Below, piece after piece: positions 6,251 to 12,297 of a stretch of 15,919 bases of DNA. This DNA comes from Lysobacterales bacterium (GTDB taxonomy: Bacteria; Pseudomonadota; Gammaproteobacteria; Xanthomonadales; S139-57). Made by a program: the position numbers and the translations under genes. The stretch spans positions 1 through 15,919 of the forward strand of contig JALWTZ010000309.1 of NCBI GenBank assembly GCA_026993285.1, given 5' to 3'. Below the pieces are notes generated by a model, which was not told the DNA's origin, ran no database searches, and was given only the letters and a program-made list of their open reading frames with translations. Every line of letters begins with the position of its first letter. Within the stretch, counting starts at the first letter, position 1.

Positions 6251-8773
6251 TCACAATCTGACCTTGCGCAGGCGCAAGGCATTGGTGATCACCGATACCG
6301 AACTGAAGCTCATGGCCGCCGCGGCGATGATGGGAGAAAGCAGCAGCCCGGCCACCGGGTAGAGAATGCCTGCAGCCACCGGCACGCCCAGCGAGTTGTA
6401 GACGAAGGCAAAAAACAGGTTCTGGCGGATGTTGCGCATGGTGGCCCGTGAAAGCCTGCGGGCGCGCACGATGCCCATGAGATCACCCTTGACCAAAGTC
6501 ACACCGGCCGATTCCATGGCCACATCGGTACCCGTACCCATGGCAATACCCACCTGGGCCTGCGCCAGCGCGGGGGCATCGTTGATGCCATCCCCGGCCA
6601 TGGCCACCACCCGGCCCTCGGCCTGAAGCGCCTTGACCACCTCGGCTTTCTGTTCCGGCATGACTTCCGCCTGTACCCGGTCAATGCCCAGTGTATGCGC
6701 TACGGCTTCAGCCGTCTTGCGGCTGTCGCCGGTCAACATCACCACGGTGATGCCTTCCTCGTGCAGGGCCTGTATGGCCTCCGGCGTGGAAGGCTTGATG
6801 GGGTCTTCCACTTCCACCAGGCCTACAGGTTGGCCATCCACGGCCATGAACATCACCGTCTTGCCCTCGGCACGCAGCTCATCGGCCCGGCGCGGCAGCT
6901 CCGCCACATCCACGTCCAGCGCCTGCATCAGGCGCAGGTTGCCAATGGCCACGACCTGGCCATCCACCTTCCCGGTCACCCCCTGGCCGGTGATGGACTG
7001 AAAATCCTCCACCGGAGCCAGTTCGATGCCACGCGCTTCCGCGCCCCGGACGATGGCTTCCGCCAGCGGGTGTTCACTGACCCGTTCCAGGCTGGCAGCC
7101 AGCCGCAAGGCCTTGGCTTCATCGAATTGCACCAGGGTCCAGATGCCCGCCAGTTCCGGGCGACCCATGGTCAACGTACCGGTCTTGTCCACCACCAGCG
7201 TATCCACCTTCTCCATAATTTCCAGCACTTCGGCATTCTTGATCAGCACACCGGCGGCCGCGCCCCGGCCCGTGCCCACCATGATGGAAATGGGCGTAGC
7301 CAGGCCCAGGGCACAGGGGCAGGCGATGATCAGCACCGCGACCGCATTGACGATGGCATGGGCCAGCCTCGGCTCCGGGCCAATGCTGTACCAGGCCACA
7401 AAGGTGATGACGGCGATCAGCACCACGATGGGCACAAACCAGGCGGAAACCTGGTCCGCCAGTTTCTGGATGGGCGCGCGGGAGCGCTGGGCCTCGGCCA
7501 CCATCTGCACGATCTGCGAAAGCAGGGTGTCGCTGCCCACCTTCTCCGCCTTCATCAGCAAAGTGCCGGTTCCATTGACCGTGGCACCAATCAGATGGTC
7601 TCCCACCTGCTTGCTCACCGGCACCGGTTCCCCGGTGACCATGGATTCATCCACATGGCTTTCGCCTTCCGTCACCACGCCATCCACGGGAATCTTGTCA
7701 CCGGGGCGAATACGCAGGATATCCCCGATCTGCACCTGTTCCAGCGGAATATCCTCTTCCTGGCCATTTTCCCGCACGATGCGGGCCGTCTTGGGCGCCA
7801 GCCCCAGCAACATCTTGATGGCCTGGTTGGTGCGTGAACGGGCGCGCAATTCCAGCACCTGCCCCAGCAGCACCAGGGTCACGATGACGGCGGCCGCCTC
7901 GAAATAGACCGGCACCACACCCGGCTCGGATTGCATCACCGGCGGAAAAATGCCGGGAAAGAGCAAGGCCACCACGCTGAAGGCCCAGGCCACGGCCACT
8001 CCCAGGCCAATAAGCGTGAACATGTTCAGGTTCCAGGTTCGGACCGACTGCCAGCCGCGCACGAAGAAAGGCCAGCCGCCCCAGAGCACCACCGGCGTGG
8101 CCAGCACGAACTCGATCCACTGCACGGCGCGCATGTGCAGGCCTTCCGGCAACCACCCCGGTGCCAGGTCCGCCACCATGGCCAGCAGGAATACGGGAAT
8201 GGACAATACCGCGCCCACCTTGAAACGGCGGCTCATGTCATCCAGCTCGCTGGTATCTTCCTCGGCCGTGACCGTTACCGGCTCCAGCGCCATGCCGCAC
8301 TTGGGGCAGGAACCGGGGCCAATCTGGCGCACCTCCGGATGCATGGGGCAGGTGTATTCCGCGTCCGGCGGGCCTTCCACTACCGGCGCCGTACCGTGTT
8401 GTGCCTGTTCGATATAGGTTTGCGGGTCCTGGCTGAACTTCTCCTTGCATCGGGCACTGCAGAAATACCAGGCCTGGCCCTCGTGCTCCAGCTGATGCGG
8501 GCTGTCTTCACTGACGGCCATGCCACAGACCGGGTCCTTCAGGGTTGCATGGTGGCAGGTGCCATGGTCGGAATGGTGTTTATGGCTCTGGCCGTGCCCA
8601 TGATGCTCATGGTCAGCCTCTGCTTCCTGGCCACCGGCCAGATAGCGTGCCGGCTCAGCCTGGAACTTTTCCAGGCAGGACGCGCTGCAAAAGACCCATT
8701 GCCGGCCTTCATGTTCGCTTTGATGCGGGCTGTCTTCCGCAACCTGCATGCCACAGACGGGATCGGTTTTCAT
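6251..8773 (-). CDS. copA: Cu(I)-exporting P1B-type ATPase with two YHS domains
   Basis: 840-residue copper-translocating ATPase that exports Cu(I) from the cytoplasm. The N-terminus carries two YHS domains (DPVCGM at 4-9 and 80-85, each followed by FCSA.C), separated by a His-rich linker (54-75), then a heavy-metal domain, CPMHPEV (142-148) with CPKCGM (156-161). The ATPase core shows TGEP (380-383, actuator), the CPC ion motif (485-487), DKTGTLT with phosphorylated Asp529, and GDGINDAP. Late helices contain YNSLGVP and MSFSSV, the Cu(I)-specific P1B-1 signatures. No classical HMA (GMTCxxC) domain is present; YHS domains stand in its place. The ATG follows GAGGAG. It lies 83 bp after the first CCC-protein gene and 13 bp before the SHOCT gene. 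Copper is the likely substrate; silver cannot be excluded. Confidence 0.95.
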   Translation of the reverse strand: MKTDPVCGMQVAEDSPHQSEHEGRQWVFCSASCLEKFQAEPARYLAGGQEAEADHEHHGHGQSHKHHSDHGTCHHATLKDPVCGMAVSEDSPHQLEHEGQAWYFCSARCKEKFSQDPQTYIEQAQHGTAPVVEGPPDAEYTCPMHPEVRQIGPGSCPKCGMALEPVTVTAEEDTSELDDMSRRFKVGAVLSIPVFLLAMVADLAPGWLPEGLHMRAVQWIEFVLATPVVLWGGWPFFVRGWQSVRTWNLNMFTLIGLGVAVAWAFSVVALLFPGIFPPVMQSEPGVVPVYFEAAAVIVTLVLLGQVLELRARSRTNQAIKMLLGLAPKTARIVRENGQEEDIPLEQVQIGDILRIRPGDKIPVDGVVTEGESHVDESMVTGEPVPVSKQVGDHLIGATVNGTGTLLMKAEKVGSDTLLSQIVQMVAEAQRSRAPIQKLADQVSAWFVPIVVLIAVITFVAWYSIGPEPRLAHAIVNAVAVLIIACPCALGLATPISIMVGTGRGAAAGVLIKNAEVLEIMEKVDTLVVDKTGTLTMGRPELAGIWTLVQFDEAKALRLAASLERVSEHPLAEAIVRGAEARGIELAPVEDFQSITGQGVTGKVDGQVVAIGNLRLMQALDVDVAELPRRADELRAEGKTVMFMAVDGQPVGLVEVEDPIKPSTPEAIQALHEEGITVVMLTGDSRKTAEAVAHTLGIDRVQAEVMPEQKAEVVKALQAEGRVVAMAGDGINDAPALAQAQVGIAMGTGTDVAMESAGVTLVKGDLMGIVRARRLSRATMRNIRQNLFFAFVYNSLGVPVAAGILYPVAGLLLSPIIAAAAMSFSSVSVITNALRLRKVRL

Positions 8774-8856
8774 GATGTTTCTCCTCGGTTTTCAAGCCTT
8801 TGGGGGTGGTGCCAGTTAGCGGCACAGGGGGCTACACGGACCACGCGGGCCCGGTT

Positions 8857-9231
8857 TCAGGCTGTGCGGCTTCGAGGAGGACGTTCGAGATTGACCGGGA
8901 AGGGAGGCGGCAAGTGGGCGGAGGAAAAGGCAAAGATTCGGGCATGTACCGGCGCGGTGACCTGCCAGGGGCGATTCAGCAATACGGCTTGCACAGCCAG
9001 CAGGGAACAGACGCTTACACAGGATGCATCCATGTCACAGGGCAGGCCCTGCTCGCAACAGCAATCATCCATATCCGAAGCGTCCGCAACCACGGCACTG
9101 GTAATCGTGCCGCTCACGGTCTCATGACAATGCCGGCTGGCCACCTCCGCCACCGACAGGCCGGGGCCCAGCAACAACACCAGCGCCAGCAGGCGGCTGA
9201 TCCAGAGTTGTGCTGAAAGGCGTGTATTCAT
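8857..9231 (-). CDS. secreted CCC-motif cysteine-rich protein, likely metal-binding
   Basis: 124-residue protein, first gene of the minus-strand metal cluster. It has a signal peptide (about 1-28, core LLALVLLLGPGLSVA). A cysteine cluster, DCCCEQGLPCDMDASC with further Cys in SVCS (56-75), is followed by a hydrophobic stretch and a proline-rich tail ending RPPRSRTA. It parallels the protein encoded at 5550-5945 in the CCC cluster and the RPPR tail, so it is a likely paralogue. The probable role is periplasmic binding or sensing of Cu(I). The ATG at 9231 is preferred over one at 9276 because GGGGGAAAG precedes it and a signal peptide starts there; the longer version would overlap the palindrome at 9275-9291. 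Similar small proteins accompany copper-resistance operons, but I cannot assign a named family with certainty. Confidence 0.75.
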   Translation of the reverse strand: MNTRLSAQLWISRLLALVLLLGPGLSVAEVASRHCHETVSGTITSAVVADASDMDDCCCEQGLPCDMDASCVSVCSLLAVQAVLLNRPWQVTAPVHARIFAFSSAHLPPPFPVNLERPPRSRTA

Positions 9232-9274
9232 CTTTCCCCCGTTGCATGCCGGCAAAAGCGTAAGCATGAGATCC

Positions 9275-9291
9275 ACAGCATAGCATGCTGT
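9275..9291. promoter_or_regulatory. palindrome upstream of the metal cluster, candidate operator
   Basis: ACAGCAT (9275-9281) and ATGCTGT (9285-9291) form a perfect 7-bp inverted repeat with a 3-bp centre, 44 bp upstream of the first cluster gene. On the minus strand it overlaps a possible -10 (TATGCT, 9283-9278). A weak -35 (TAGTCA) 19 bp further up would resemble the long spacer of MerR-controlled promoters. It fits a repressor or activator site for the cluster. The regulator is not in this window. Confidence 0.4.
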
Positions 9292-9420
9292 TCATAGGGT
9301 GTGACTACAGGCTGGGGGGATGGTTCCACATGCATGAAGAAAATGCTTGTGGCGTCGAACCCCTCAAACAGGTTCACCGGGTAGACACATTCACACCACT
9401 AAAATAGAAAGAAAATGGAT

Positions 9421-9477
9421 GGACGCCCAACGGGCTGCCCGAGCAAAGCGACGGTGGAGCACAGGGATGTGCGGAAC
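9421..9477. repeat. tRNA-distal direct repeat, copy distal to the tRNA
   Basis: 57-bp unit beginning GGACGCCCAACGGGC and ending GTGCGGAAC. It matches the unit at 9503-9559 at all but 8 positions and is separated from it by 25 bp. It lies downstream of tRNA-Phe in the direction of tRNA transcription. It contains short self-complementary parts (GCCC/GGGC, GCAC/GTGC). The open frames through it look artefactual. Confidence 0.75.
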
Positions 9478-9480
9478 GTC

Positions 9481-9502
9481 GGAGTGGCAGGACAGCCACT
9501 CC
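9481..9502. repeat. perfect 8-bp hairpin between the two direct repeats
   Basis: GGAGTGGC (9481-9488) and GCCACTCC (9495-9502) form a perfect stem with a 6-nt loop, filling almost all of the 25-bp space between the 57-bp repeats. No T-run follows on either strand, so it is more likely a structured RNA or processing site than a terminator. Confidence 0.6.
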
Positions 9503-9559
9503 GGACGCCCAGCAGGCGGCCCGAGCACAGCGAGGGTGGAGCACAGGGAGGTGCGGAAC
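9503..9559. repeat. tRNA-distal direct repeat, copy proximal to the tRNA
   Basis: Second 57-bp unit (GGACGCCCAGCAGGC to GTGCGGAAC), 56 bp beyond the encoded CCA end of tRNA-Phe. The pair with its hairpin is arranged like the tRNA-distal repeats seen after some gammaproteobacterial tRNA genes, such as the rtT elements after E. coli tyrT. Sequence identity to those has not been checked. The remainder of the gene-free stretch 9232-9615 shows no coding frame I trust. Confidence 0.75.
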
Positions 9560-9615
9560 AATCCAACCGCCGAGCAAACCCGCCGCCGGTATTCAATAAA
9601 GCAAGGAAATGAAGA

Positions 9616-9691
9616 TGGTGGCCAGGGACGGAATCGAACCGCCGACACGGGGATTTTCAGTCCCCTGCTCTACCGACTGAGCTACCTGGCC
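9616..9691 (-). tRNA. tRNA-Phe (GAA)
   Basis: 76-nt tRNA on the minus strand with the 3' CCA encoded. The acceptor stem GGCCAGG pairs with CCTGGCC and is followed by discriminator A. The D-arm AGCTCAGTCGGTAGAGC is standard. The anticodon stem GGGGA/TCCCC closes a CTGAAAA loop, giving anticodon GAA (phenylalanine). The T-arm carries GGTTCGATTCC. It is the only tRNA in the window and is transcribed from the promoter at 9708-9736. The 3' end, a common integrase target, has no second copy nearby, so I see no integrated element here. Confidence 0.98.
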
Positions 9692-9707
9692 CCGAAAGGA
9701 AGCGCGT

Positions 9708-9736
9708 ATTAAACCCGCAGCCTGCCGGAATGTCAA
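9708..9736 (-). promoter_or_regulatory. sigma70 promoter of tRNA-Phe
   Basis: On the minus strand a perfect -35 TTGACA (9736-9731) is followed after exactly 17 bp by TTTAAT (9713-9708), a 5/6 match. The GC-rich stretch just after the -10 (ACGCGC) resembles the discriminator of stringently controlled stable-RNA promoters. It ends 16 bp before the tRNA 5' end. Confidence 0.82.
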
Positions 9737-9797
9737 CCGCTATTCTACATGGCCAGACCTTATGGCGGGCCGGTCGGCCTAGCCGGTGCCGAAGGTT

Positions 9798-10178
9798 TCA
9801 GCGGCCATCATGCTGCAGACGTTTCGCGGCCTGGCAACCCATGTGTACGCCTTCCTCGCAGGCCCGGGCATAGAGTTGCCGGGCACGGGCCTTGTCCGTT
9901 CCCACGGCTTCTCCCAGCTCGTACATGCGCGCCAGGTTGGCGCAACCGGTCATGTCGCCCCCCTTGCAGGCCCGCTCGAAGAGCTGAAAGGCCTTCTGCC
10001 GGTTCCGGGCCACGCCATCACCGCTGTAGTACATGGCCGCCAGATTGGCGCAGTTGTCGGCTTCTCCCCGGTCACAGGCTTGCTGCAACAGGGTGGCGAC
10101 CTCCACATCGACAGCCCCTTCTCCAGCAAGCAGCAGGCCCGGCATCCCCAGGCACAGGAACAAAAACACGGCCTTCAT
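9798..10178 (-). CDS. exported Sel1-repeat protein with Cys-paired repeats
   Basis: 126-residue protein. A signal peptide (1-18, FLFLCLGMPGLLLAG) precedes about three Sel1-like (TPR-related) helical repeats. Each repeat carries a cysteine pair spaced by seven residues: C35/C43, C71/C79 and C107/C115, in the form AC.(7)C. This matches the disulfide-bridged repeats of Helicobacter cysteine-rich (Hcp) proteins, so it should be periplasmic and oxidised. Typical text is ANLAAMYYSGDGVARN and ANLARMYELGEAVGTD. Sel1 proteins act as protein-interaction scaffolds. No partner is evident. The ATG follows AGGGGGAG. It is divergent from the P-loop NTPase gene across a 179-bp gap. Function is otherwise unknown. 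Confidence 0.87.
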   Translation of the reverse strand: MKAVFLFLCLGMPGLLLAGEGAVDVEVATLLQQACDRGEADNCANLAAMYYSGDGVARNRQKAFQLFERACKGGDMTGCANLARMYELGEAVGTDKARARQLYARACEEGVHMGCQAAKRLQHDGR

Positions 10179-10313
10179 GACTCCCCCTAATCAACTCTGG
10201 TGATTTTCAACCATCGGTATTTTGCCTGAAAAGTTGCTTGTGAACAGCCATGCGCTTCACAATCCACAACAATGCCCCACCCCACCGGGCCGGCTTCTTC
10301 TGGCTCCGGGCTT

Positions 10314-10322
10314 TGATAGAAT
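10314..10322 (+). promoter_or_regulatory. candidate extended -10 promoter for the NTPase-metA-recQ run
   Basis: TGA directly before TAGAAT (10317-10322) makes an extended -10, 35 bp before the chosen NTPase start. The -35 region is poor. This lies in the 179-bp divergent gap (10179-10357), which otherwise holds no gene I can support. Confidence 0.35.
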
Positions 10323-10357
10323 CGGCTTTCGTGAATCAGCAAGCCACCGGAGCCCGC

Positions 10358-11206
10358 ATGCATCTCAGTGCCCAGGCATTTCGCCAGCAACCCCGCAAGG
10401 CCGTCACCCTCCTGGGCATGTCCGGCGTGGGCAAGACCTGGCTGGCCAACAAGCTGCGCCAAAGCCACTGGTTTCATTATTCCGGCGATTACCGCATCGG
10501 CACCCGCTATCTGGACGAGGCCATACTGGACAACCTCAAGCAGCAGATGATGCAGGTGCCCTTTCTGCGCGAGTTGTTGCGTTCGGATTCCATCTACGTG
10601 CGCAACAACCTCACCATCGACAATCTGCAACCGCTATCCACCTGGCTGGGCATGCTGGGCAACCCGGAACTGGGCGGCCTGCCGCTGGATGTGTTCCGCC
10701 AGCGCCAGCGCCTGCACCGCGAGGCGGAAATCCAGGCCATGCTGGATGTGCCGGATTTCATCCACAAGGCCCATGCAATCTACGGCTACGAGCATTTCAT
10801 CAACGATGCCGGTGGCAGCCTGTGCGAGCTGAATGAGCCCCGGGTGCTGAAAACCCTGGCCGAGCACACGCTGATTCTCTACATCCGCGCCACCGAGGCG
10901 GATGAACAGGCCGTGCTGGAGCGGGCCCGGACCCACCCCAAGCCCATGTTCTACCGCGATGCCTTTCTCGACGAGGCCCTGCCCGAATACCTGCGGGCCA
11001 ACGGGCTGGAGTATGTGGCCCAGATCGACCCGGATGATTTCGGCCGCTGGATCTTTCCGCGCCTGTTCCATGCGCGCAAGCCCCGTTACGAGGCCCTGGC
11101 GAAGGAATACGGCTACAGCGTCAGCAGCGTGGAAGCCGGGCAGGTACAGTCGGAGGATGATTTCATCGAGCTGATCTGTACCGCCATCGAGCGCGAGGGC
11201 CGCTGA
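10358..11206 (+). CDS. P-loop NTPase/kinase-like protein of unknown function
   Basis: 282-residue soluble protein. A clear Walker A motif, GMSGVGKT (20-27), follows a beta-strand (AVTLL), as in small nucleotide-kinase-type P-loop proteins. After that come SGDYRIGTRYLDEAI (42-56), a helical middle section and DFIHKAHAIYGYEHFINDAG (133-152). The strand LILYIRATE (172-180) with a preceding DAGGSLCEL is reminiscent of kinase-like folds, but I do not recognise a named family and cannot point to a certain Walker B. The ATG at 10358, with GGAG upstream, is preferred over an in-frame start 36 codons earlier, whose extra residues look non-coding. One base separates its stop from the metA-family start, so the two are translationally coupled. 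A role linked to methionine synthesis is inference. Confidence 0.8.
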   Translation: MHLSAQAFRQQPRKAVTLLGMSGVGKTWLANKLRQSHWFHYSGDYRIGTRYLDEAILDNLKQQMMQVPFLRELLRSDSIYVRNNLTIDNLQPLSTWLGMLGNPELGGLPLDVFRQRQRLHREAEIQAMLDVPDFIHKAHAIYGYEHFINDAGGSLCELNEPRVLKTLAEHTLILYIRATEADEQAVLERARTHPKPMFYRDAFLDEALPEYLRANGLEYVAQIDPDDFGRWIFPRLFHARKPRYEALAKEYGYSVSSVEAGQVQSEDDFIELICTAIEREGR

Positions 11207-11207
11207 G

Positions 11208-12290
11208 ATGCCATTGGTGATCCGCAATGATCTGCCCACCTACCAGCGCCTGCAACAGGCGGGCCTGCGCATGCTGCCCCGGGGCCGCGCGCTGCAGCAG
11301 GACATTCGCGAATTGCATTTCGGCCTGCTCAACATGATGCCCGACGCCGCCCTGGAAGCCACCGAACGGCAGTTCTTCCGCCTGGTGGGGGAAAGCAACC
11401 CGGTGGCCCAGTTGCATGTGCACCCCTTCACGCTGGAGGAAATCCCCCGCGGCCCGGAAGCGCAGGCCCATATCGAGCGGTATTACGACCGCTTCGAGGA
11501 TCTGCAGCAACGCGGGCTGGACGCGCTGATCATCACCGGTGCCAATGTCAGCCAGCCCGACCTGGAAAAGGAAGTCTTCTGGCAACCGCTGAAGAAAGTA
11601 CTGGACTGGGCCTGGGACCACACCTGCTCCATTCTCTGCTCCTGCCTGGCCACCCACGCGGTGATGCAGGCCTGTCACAGGCAGCCGCGCCGCCCGCTGG
11701 GCTTCAAGCGCTGGGGAGTCTACCGCCACCGGGTGGTGGACCGCAGCCACCCGCTGGTCTTCGACATGAACACGGTGCAGGATGTGCCCCATTCCCGCTT
11801 CAACCAGATCGACCGGGAACAGTTCGAGGCCGCCGGCATGCATGTACTCATCGAGGCGGAGGAAGGCGTGCACATGGCTGTCAGCGCCGACGGCTTCCGC
11901 ATGGTGCTTTTCCAGGGGCACCCGGAATACGACACCATCAGCCTGCTGAAGGAATACAAGCGTGAGGTCTACCGCTGGGCGCGCGGCGAACGGCCCGATT
12001 ACCCGCCCTTTCCCGAGCACTGCTTCCCGCTGCAATCCCAGGCCATCCTGGAAGAATACCGCCAGCGGCTGGAACAGGCCCTGGCCCGGGGCGAGGCGCA
12101 GCTGCCCGAATTTCCGGAACGGCTGATCGCCCCCCGGCTGGACAACACCTGGCACGATTCCGCCGAAGGCATCATCAACAACTGGATCGGGCAGGTCTAC
12201 CAGGTCACCCATGTGGACCCCACCCGCCAGTTCATGCAGGGCATAGACCCGCAAGACCCGCTGGGCTGGCTGGCCCAGAAAGGCGCGTGA
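11208..12290 (+). CDS. metA: MetA-family homoserine O-acyltransferase (divergent)
   Basis: 360-residue member of the homoserine transsuccinylase (HTS) family, which acylates homoserine for methionine synthesis. The catalytic triad aligns with E. coli MetA: nucleophile Cys146 in CSCLATH (144-150), and His238 and Glu240 in QGHPEYD (236-242). Other shared text is RELHFGLLNMMP, RFEDLQQRGLDALIITGA (95-112) and PHSRF (194-198). Two differences stand out: the MPKK segment of E. coli MetA is MPDA here (44-47), and the residue aligned with the acyl-donor selector Gly111 is Ser115. The protein is also longer than E. coli MetA (about 309). Succinyl-CoA is the default donor but acetyl-CoA cannot be excluded. 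It lies 1 bp after the NTPase gene and 7 bp before recQ. Confidence 0.87.
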   Translation: MPLVIRNDLPTYQRLQQAGLRMLPRGRALQQDIRELHFGLLNMMPDAALEATERQFFRLVGESNPVAQLHVHPFTLEEIPRGPEAQAHIERYYDRFEDLQQRGLDALIITGANVSQPDLEKEVFWQPLKKVLDWAWDHTCSILCSCLATHAVMQACHRQPRRPLGFKRWGVYRHRVVDRSHPLVFDMNTVQDVPHSRFNQIDREQFEAAGMHVLIEAEEGVHMAVSADGFRMVLFQGHPEYDTISLLKEYKREVYRWARGERPDYPPFPEHCFPLQSQAILEEYRQRLEQALARGEAQLPEFPERLIAPRLDNTWHDSAEGIINNWIGQVYQVTHVDPTRQFMQGIDPQDPLGWLAQKGA

Positions 12291-12297
12291 AGCCCTG

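Noticed and set aside
6695..9127. Long plus-strand frames opposite the copper ATPase gene
   Set aside because: They are antisense shadows rich in His, Gln and Arg. The minus-strand frame carries the full P1B ATPase motif set.
9616..9691. tRNA-Phe as an attachment site of an integrated element
   Set aside because: No integrase gene and no second copy of the tRNA 3' end were seen in the window.
9347..9712. Frames across the tRNA-Phe and the 57-bp repeats
   Set aside because: One runs through the tRNA gene, and the peptide periodicity comes from the DNA repeats. No ribosome site or homologue is evident.
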